Source: Chiridota heheva | Taxonomy: Eukaryota; Echinodermata; Holothuroidea; Apodida; Chiridotidae | DNA: 64,000 nucleotides | Reading direction: 5' to 3' | NCBI GenBank assembly: GCA_020152595.1 | Contig: JAIGNY010000732.1 | Location: 1 to 64,000 of the forward strand | In this document: one piece after another, positions 57,656 through 64,000 of the stretch | How the letters are laid out: each line of letters begins with the position of its first letter | How positions within the stretch are numbered: the first letter of the stretch is position 1 | Program-made: the position numbers and the translations under genes | The notes under the pieces: generated by a model | Seen by the model: only the letters and a program-made list of their open reading frames with translations | Databases searched by the model: none | Told to the model about the DNA's origin: nothing

Positions 57656-57754
57656 AGTTTATCAAAGGTTGATCAGTCACAAACTAAGGACTATAAGTGT
57701 TATCTTTAATAGCTAATATAAACATTGCTACAAGTCCATCAATCTTAAAGGATT

Positions 57755-58652
57755 AGTTCAGTGGTCAAGCATGTCCATTTTATATAAAAGAGGACTTCAA
57801 AAGAAGCAAAATGGTGAAGAAAGCATTCAAATATCTCATTCCGTTAAGGATATCTGTGTAGAAATGACTGGTGTTGTAAGTCTACTATGTAAGGTTGGTG
57901 TCCTCATCCTCACATTCTCAACAATTGTTCATGTATTTTAAAGAAAATTTATTGAATCTTTTTACTATTAGAATTATTTTTTCATCAACATTCTTCAGGT
58001 GGTATATTTTAATTACCCTGACTACAATCTATTTTACTGCTTTCCTGACAAATTCAATGGTATTTAAGCCACAAAATATGATAGAATGCCCAAAGACTTG
58101 AAAGAATCTGAGGCTGTGATGTCACAACTAGTCTGATTTCAGTCGTTTCTACACAAATCAAATGATACCAGACATTAACTTTAATATCTCCTTAATGGAA
58201 TACAATTTTTGAATGCTTTTTTCACCATTTTGTTTCTTTTGAAATCCTCTTACACATCAGATGGACTTGTAAGATACAGCGATATGCATTGTACAACTAC
58301 CCCCTCTCTATCTTCTTGTACAAAGGAATATATGTTTGTGTATAAACTGTTTCATCAAAAGGAAACATTCTCTTCTTAAGCTGGCCCTTGTCCCAGCAGA
58401 GATATAACTCTTCCTTTTGAGTTACACATGTGACATTTCCAACAATTTAACTTTTTATCCTCGAGGAGTTTTATGTATAGATGTGTATTTGTGGATACTT
58501 ATAACTTGATTAATTGCATTTTATATATATGCTCGGACCTTGAGCAGAGTTTCCTATCGCTTCCACCAAGAACGCATCTCCGTTAGTTGGATATGTAAGT
58601 AACCTTTATTCTTCTGTTACAGACTTGCTTGACAGCTAAACTCATCCTTTAG
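57755..58652. mobile_element. TTAA MITE family 2, copy C, split by a solo LTR
   Basis: Left end TTAAAGGATTAGTTCAGTGG. The right arm (GTCTGATTTCAGTCGTTTCT, CACCATTTTGTTTCTTTTGA) reaches 58267, stops, and resumes at 58622 with GACTTGCTTGACAGC and ends AACTCATCCTTTAG (TTAA changed to TTAG). The missing piece is the LTR at 58268-58621. Confidence 0.85.
58268..58621 (+). mobile_element. Solo LTR (354 bp) with 4-bp target duplication
   Basis: Begins TGTAAGATACAGC and ends TTCTTCTGTTACA: TG...CA with inverted TGTAA/TTACA. GACT lies at both edges (58264-58267 and 58622-58625), and removing one copy with the LTR restores the MITE arm. A TATA-like TTTATATATATG at 58520-58531 is followed by GCTCGGACCTTGAGCAGAG, a plausible R-region start. 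No internal retroelement sequence follows, so this is a recombination-derived solo LTR; gypsy- or Bel-type cannot be decided. Confidence 0.85.
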
Positions 58653-59260
58653 AGTGAAAAGGGGCAAGAAATCCATGACAATGATTGTACTCAAAATGGA
58701 TTCTCAAAGAAAACATTCAAGTATTTCTTCATTCAAAGTGTTGTACAAGCTCCCCCTCAATCATGTCCAAATTTAAAGGTATATGGACAGGTAGGGATTT
58801 TATATTCAGCGCTTTACCTTCTGAACAGACTATTTTTCAAATTTTGACAGAAACACCTGTAGTTTCCGAACTATTACTAATAAAAGTTGAAGTATCTTAA
58901 ATGAAGACAGAAGTTGTGATGTATGTAGAAGAGGACAGCTTACAATCTTTAAAATAATTCTTGAAATTTCTGTCCTAAATTCCAGTCACTCCAAATCGTT
59001 AGACTTATTTCTGCTGCTAAATTTTGACAGAGGGTACGATGGAAATCCAAAATCTCTTGGTTATATTAAACTGCTCCCATTCAAAGAATGGTGGTGAAGA
59101 AATGAAAAACAAGAGATTAACATAAAGAAATCCATAGCTTTTCTTCTTGTGATGTCACAAAATTACAATGAATTTTACATATATTATTATAATTAAGCTC
59201 AAAATTTCAAAATGTTTTTAAATGGTCATTTATCAATAGATTCTGATAAAAGATTTTGCT
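58653..59260. other. stx17 intron, unannotated
   Basis: Nothing recognised. Confidence 0.4.
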
Positions 59261-59420
59261 TTTTCCTGGGTTATAGCCTATTTTCCTGGGTTATAGCCTA
59301 TTTTCCTGGGTTATAGCCTATTTTCCTGGGTTATAGCCTATTTTCCTGGGTTATAGCCTATTTTCCTGGCTTATAGCCTATTTTCCTGGGTTATAGCCTA
59401 TTTTTCTGAGTTAGAGCCTA
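59261..59420 (+). repeat. 20-bp minisatellite (eight units)
   Basis: TTTTCCTGGGTTATAGCCTA repeats eight times; the last unit has four changes, the others at most one. Confidence 0.97.
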
Positions 59421-59583
59421 TTGACTTCCAATTAAGCTCAAATTGTTGCTACTTGTCCATAGCTTTTTAAAAATATGCCAAAGACACTACAAATAATAAA
59501 ACATATCTTGCAAACTTTTTCTTCAAAGTTTAATATTGCAGACGAAGAATAATTATAAGTAGTAGAAAACCCAACTATTTTGC

Positions 59584-59915
59584 TTGTTTGTTTGTTTGAT
59601 GAGGGCTTAATGGCACCACAAGAACGAGGGTCAAATTGTGCCTGAGAGGTCAGATCACTCCAGAGGTAGGAAGGAAAGAAAACAGGGGGAGAATGAGAGA
59701 AATACCAGAACTAAAAGTCAGAAAGCTGAGATCGAGAGAGGAGGTGCATGGGTGGAAAAAGCAAAGTACAGAGAGGGGGTGGGAGAGTAGGAATAAATAT
59801 GGTTGTAGAGGGAAGCATGATGAAGGAAGGAGATAATTTTATCTGAAGGGTTATTCTTGAAGAACTTAGCAATTGAGTTGTGGGGAGCGAGGGAAGCTCT
59901 GGGAAGGTTGTACTC
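59584..59915 (-). mobile_element. I-group LINE 3' fragment
   Basis: Minus strand ends in GGTGCCATTAAGCCCTCATC then (AAAC)n; the body matches 41346-41670. It is 5'-truncated near 59915. Confidence 0.88.
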
Positions 59916-60392
59916 CTGAAAACAAAACTTGCTGATAAATAGCTCCTGCAATCAAGAGGTTATAGTAGCAACCCTTCAACCTTGGGCATCTAACACCTCA
60001 CACTTTTCCAAACACCCCTACAGTCAAAGGTAATGGTATATTAACGTTTTCTGTTATTCCACTGATCAAAAAGAGCATTAAATTCTGAGTTTAACAATCA
60101 TTGAATTTTGGAAATAGCATGTGTAGTTCTCAAGTTATGAGAAATCAAATTTTGAAAACACCTCATAAGGCTTTGGGAATCATTATATTTCTTCCCTTTA
60201 TTTTAGACCTTGAAAATGTTTAAAATGCCGTCTCTAGCTTGAGGGTATGGCAAAGATCAAATCCTTTTCATTAGAATTATCTTCCTTTTTTTCCAAAATA
60301 TATGGGCTGAGGGTTAAAAAACAATGGACTATGTCCCGTCCATACATCACACAAATTTGCATATTTGCACAAAAATCTTCAAAAAGCTTTTA
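59916..60392. other. stx17 intron, unannotated
   Basis: Nothing recognised. Confidence 0.4.
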
Positions 60393-61086
60393 TTAGTTTG
60401 TTTGTTTGTTTGATGAGGTCTTAACGGCACCACGACAACGAAGATCAAATTGTGCCTGAGAGGTCAGATCATTTTAGAGGTAGTAAGGAAAGAGACCAGG
60501 GGAAGAATGAGAGAAATTCAAGAACAAAAGCCAGAAAGCTGTGATCGAGAGAGGAGGTGCATGGGTAAAACAAAAACAAAGTAGAGAGGGGGTGGAAGAG
60601 GAGAATTAAATATGGTTGTAGAGGGATGCATGCTGAAGGAAGGAGATTATTTTATCTGGAGGATTTTTCTGGAAGAACTCAGCAATTGAGTTGTGGGGAG
60701 CGAGGGAAGCTCTGGGAAGGTTGTACAGGGGCAAGCAAGGAGAACGTGTTGGATTGTGAGAATGCAGTGGCAATTGTTACAGAGGGGTTGGGGGAACCAA
60801 TAAGGAGGTGGGAGGAGTGAGGTGGGTGTGACCAATTCTAAGACGGGTAATATGAATGTTGTCGATACGAGAAAGGTTGTTGATGGTGGATTTGATCGAT
60901 TGTGGGCTGATAACATGGAGTTTGTTATCAATTTGGAAGTTCCATAAGGTTTGCCAGCGTCACGAACAAGAGAAGCAATAAGCGGTTTGATGTCAGAGAG
61001 GGTTTTGGGAAAAGGGGAAGGGAGGAGGTTAAGGGCAAGCTTAGCGGCTGTATCAGCCCTGTCATTGCCAGGGATGCCAACATGGC
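60393..61086 (-). mobile_element. I-group LINE 3' fragment, near-identical to copy 2
   Basis: Matches 41342-42036 almost base for base, with only scattered substitutions and a few indels. It covers the 3'UTR and the RNase H end (VGIPGNDRADTAAKLALNLL near 61085-61025). Truncated at CCAACATGGCTAG. The high identity suggests a relatively recent insertion or duplication from the same master. Confidence 0.9.
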
Positions 61087-61338
61087 TAGTGGACTTCAAA
61101 TCAATTTAGCTAATGTTGCCTCAACCTATCCATATACCTTTACACAACAATTCAACACTGATGGAAAATTTGAGAAATTTAATAGATGTACTTGCTAACT
61201 ACTTGTAAAAAGTACTTACTTAAGTTATGGTTAATACCACAAAGTGGTTCATTCCTTTGGAATACAAGTTCTTTCAAAAATGCAAAGTGGGAATTGAAAT
61301 CAATGAAATGATCAAAATAATATGTCAATTATCACAAA

Positions 61339-61611
61339 AAAGCTTATTCCATCGAGCCATTAGGCTCATAGAGCCAAGGCTTATCCCAGTTTCCATGGCA
61401 CAAGCGGATGAGAGTACTCAACTCCCGCTAGATGGGATGCCAGTCCATCACAGATTAACTCCCCAGCAGTGCTGGTACTCATTTTGCAGCTGAGTGGACT
61501 GAAGCAAGTAAAGTGTCTTGCCTAAGGACACAATACAGTGCCCATGACAGGAATCCAACCCGGTACCTTTTGAATACTAGCTTGACTCCTTGATCACTGC
61601 ACCTCATCAAC
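61339..61611 (-). mobile_element. tRNA-derived SINE (273 bp) with 9-bp target duplication
   Basis: Minus strand: head GATGAGGTGCAGTGATCAAG (A-box-like), AAGGTACCGGGTTGGATTCC (B box, GGTTCGANTCC-like), then TAGGCAAGACACTTTACTTG, GGACTGGCATCCCATCTAGC and AACTGGGATAAGCCTTGGCT. This body order is one I know from tRNA-derived SINEs in many animals. TATCACAAA lies at both edges (61330-61338 and 61612-61620). It is in stx17 sense orientation. Confidence 0.85.
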
Positions 61612-61620
61612 TATCACAAA

Positions 61621-62148
61621 CAATGACTATTTTACCCCCTAAAATACTGGTTCCAAGAAGGTGATTTAAAGATAATATGAACTGACACTTAATTCAGTCA
61701 GGAGTAATCACGAAATGCCAATTTTCATGAAGGACATTTCATCCTTATGACCATACCACCCCGATCTCACACGTCTCATTCCCCCATATATTCAGCTAGA
61801 TTAAGTCCCCACAATGAACTCCTTCAATATTATGTTGATTAACCTTTAATGCCTGCATATACATACTTTAGAAAACTTTGTTGCTACAACCTTTTTTGGT
61901 ATTTACTGGTTGATCACAGGAAATTAACCACCATAAAATGACATTGGGCAAGGCATAGGAAGGGTCACCCCTACGGGAAGGGGGAACCAAAAAGTTCCGG
62001 TGACAAGTGGAAAAATTGCACTGCTAAATTAAATTTCCATCAAAAGTTGCTGGTAATCAGGGAATCCCCTTCAATTCTTTAATTTCCGAGAAAATTTTTA
62101 AGCAGTAAATAAAAAACAGTTTAAATATTAAACTTGTGGAAAATATAC
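61621..62148. other. stx17 intron, unannotated
   Basis: Nothing recognised between the SINE and the exon donor. Confidence 0.4.
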
Positions 62149-62388
62149 CTGTATCGAACAGATGAGCTGAATTCCTATGTCTTAAGTTCATGTTTTCTGT
62201 GTCCCCATTGGGAACAGGACTGGTGCCATCCAATGCTATACAACTCAGTCCACACGCCTCAATGAACTGCACAATGGCATGCACCGCCTCCTCCTTACAG
62301 GCTCAATCCTAGAGTCCAAGGATTCCAAATCTTCTTCTCGAATCTGACATCTTGCTTTGTCCATCTCACGGATATTTGCTTTTAGTTG
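62149..62388 (-). CDS. stx17: Syntaxin-17, N-terminal-domain exon with an apparent 1-bp deletion
   Basis: Minus strand: acceptor GTATCTATTTCAG ends at 62389; donor ACAG|GTATAT follows 62149. The first 31 codons read QLKANIREMDKARCQIREED then LESLDSRIEPV, matching human STX17 as I recall it (QLRSNIREIEKLCLKVRKDD...MIDPV). The expected next residues (KEEA) are present but one base out of frame: KEEAVHAIVQFIEACG starts at 62296. Restoring one base near 62296 gives 241 nt, so the exon would leave in phase 1 as the next exon needs; as written it is 240 nt and does not fit. A lost A in the GTAA(A)GG run, real or from assembly, is the simplest explanation. Upstream exons are outside the window. Confidence 0.88.
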
Positions 62389-62447
62389 CTGAAATAGATA
62401 CAAAACAGATTAGTATCAGAGGTAACAAAAACTCATTGTGTAATATA

Positions 62448-63290
62448 GGCCATTTCCCATCAAAAACATCCTACAAATGTCAGCAATTTCCCATCAATGA
62501 CCCATCCTGTGATGTCAGCCACTTCCCATCAATAACCCATCCTGTGATGTCAGCCATTTCCCATCAATAACCCATCCTGTAACATTAAGAATTTTTGGCC
62601 CTTAGACCCCTCCACCCCCAATTTTCTCAAAATCAGGGCACCCCCTAAGAACTTTTCTCATTGAAAATCCAGCTATTGTAATCCACACCATTCAACTTCT
62701 AAGAGACATAGCCTATTCACAGTTCACTTGTTAGCAACCATTGATTAGTCATTCATCCAGCTAACAGCTGTTCAGTGATGCGAATCAGATAAGTCCTTAG
62801 CAGAGCCTAAATATAAATTATATGCTTGGGAGGACTTTGTGCAAAACCTATAAATGTTTGATGGACCACTCCTTGTCAGGATGATTATTTCATCATGATG
62901 TCAGCCATTTCCCTACAATGACCCATCCTGTAATGTCAGCCATTTACCATCAATAATCCATCCTGCAATTTCACATCAATAACCATTATGTAATGTCAGC
63001 TATTTCCGATCAGAAACCCCATCCTGTAATGTCAGCTATTTCCCATCAATATCCCATCCTGTGATGTCAGCCACTTCCCATCAATAACCCATCCTGTGAT
63101 GTCAGCCACTTCCCATCAATAACCAATCCTGTGATGTCAGCCATTTTCCATCAATAACTTATCCTGTAATGTAAGCCTTTTCCTATCAATAAAACAACCT
63201 GTAATGTCAGCTATTTGTCATAAAAAAATCCATTGTCATCTATTTCCCATCAGAAACCCATGCTGTATTGTCAGCCATTTCCCATCAAAG
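62448..63290 (+). repeat. Degenerate 35-bp minisatellite (two blocks)
   Basis: Units of CCCATCCTGTGATGTCAGCC + ATTTCCCATCAATAA occupy 62448-62590 and 62895-63290, with unrelated sequence between. It starts about 60 bp upstream (in gene sense) of the stx17 exon acceptor. Confidence 0.88.
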
Positions 63291-64000
63291 AAAAATTACT
63301 TAGAATTTCTCAAAATTCACCACAAATCAGGCCAACAACCTCTTGTAACACAATTTTCCCTGAATTTCTTGAAGGATGTAATATGTCTGTTGTGCATTAA
63401 AAGATGTTACATGTATCAGTTGTCATAGCGATGCTACAATATTTCAGTTGTCGGACAGCTCATCATCGGCATTGACCTTTAATAGGAACCAATATGACGC
63501 AACTCATCTCAAAAGAAACCAACTTAAGTCAATCTTACACCAACATCATTAGTCACATACTCTGATACCCTGGAGATATCCTTGTGTGTAAAATTTGCTT
63601 CTCATCGGGTTTGGTGCAATCACGTTTGCTTCCTCAAGTAACCTATATTTTGAAGCAGGACCAATCATTAGAAGCCACTCTGTTAAGAAATCACTGATGT
63701 TCAAAACAAAATGTCCACCTGTTCAAAATGCATTCCATAGATGCAATATGTAATTGGAAGCATCTGTGCATGGCTTTCTGTGTGTGTCTGACTCACCACT
63801 TACGCTACCATAAAGTGAAGAGCACTCTATTACATACTGTCTTTGTGCACAATATTGCTTTTCCATTTATTTCTTGCGTTGATTTACTGTATCTATTAAT
63901 TTTACCAACTATTTTTTTTTATTCTACTTGCTTATTACAGTATCATACATGTGAGTTAAAAGTATATGACTAAAAAATACTGGCTTACATTGATTATCTA
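63291..64000. other. stx17 intron, unannotated to window end
   Basis: No exon matching the N-terminus of syntaxin-17 was found here, so those exons should lie beyond 64000. Confidence 0.4.

Noticed and set aside
62448-63290. Branch-point/acceptor-like CTGACATCACAG in the 35-bp units (minus strand)
   Set aside because: Branch-to-AG distance would be about 8 nt and there is no pyrimidine tract; unlike the donor array this is not a convincing splice signal.

Overview
This is eukaryotic nuclear DNA from an animal. It is AT-rich, with GT-AG introns, non-LTR retrotransposons, tRNA-derived SINEs, short inverted-repeat DNA transposons and more than a dozen minisatellite arrays. The element mix would fit a marine invertebrate, possibly an echinoderm or other invertebrate deuterostome, but no sequence fixes the species.

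Two gene signals are solid, both on the minus strand. (1) Syntaxin-17 (stx17), the autophagosomal SNARE: four exons at 62388-62149, 55442-55285, 52154-52068 and 40177-39920. Splice sites are canonical, phases agree, and the protein runs from part of the N-terminal domain through the SNARE motif and the glycine-rich membrane hairpin to the stop. The 5' exons lie beyond base 64000. Exon 62388-62149 has an apparent 1-bp deletion. (2) An unrecognised gene (gene U) whose first coding exon is 4214-4143 and next exon 339-195, continuing off the left edge. Three weaker splice-flanked candidate exons lie at 24060, 20534 and 19410.

Layout: 1-4.5 kb, gene U with a ~280-bp dispersed repeat array in its intron and an inverted-repeat pair around its first exon; 4.8-6.2 kb, ~25-bp minisatellite; 7.4-9.8 kb, inverted low-complexity blocks around a TTAA-flanked MITE; 10.4-14.1 kb, a 3.7-kb 22-bp minisatellite; 14.3-29 kb, hAT-like and TTAA MITEs, the 280-bp family again, candidate exons; 29-34 kb, a CR1-like 3' end, six kinds of tandem array and a long AT run; 34-38 kb, a decayed I-group LINE, another LINE 3' end and MITE pieces; 39.9-62.4 kb, stx17, whose introns hold most of the LINE, SINE, MITE and minisatellite load; 62.4-64 kb, a 35-bp array and unannotated intron.

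The most striking observation is beside stx17 exon 55442-55285. Its downstream intron begins with about 40 tandem copies of a 22-bp unit, most of which carry the exon's own splice-donor core (GGGGTAAGT on the minus strand). The exon is therefore followed by a ladder of consensus-like 5' splice sites, with a 31-bp AT-rich array on its other side. Nested insertions with target-site duplications are also readable: a solo LTR inside a MITE, a truncated LINE inside another repeat, and a SINE.
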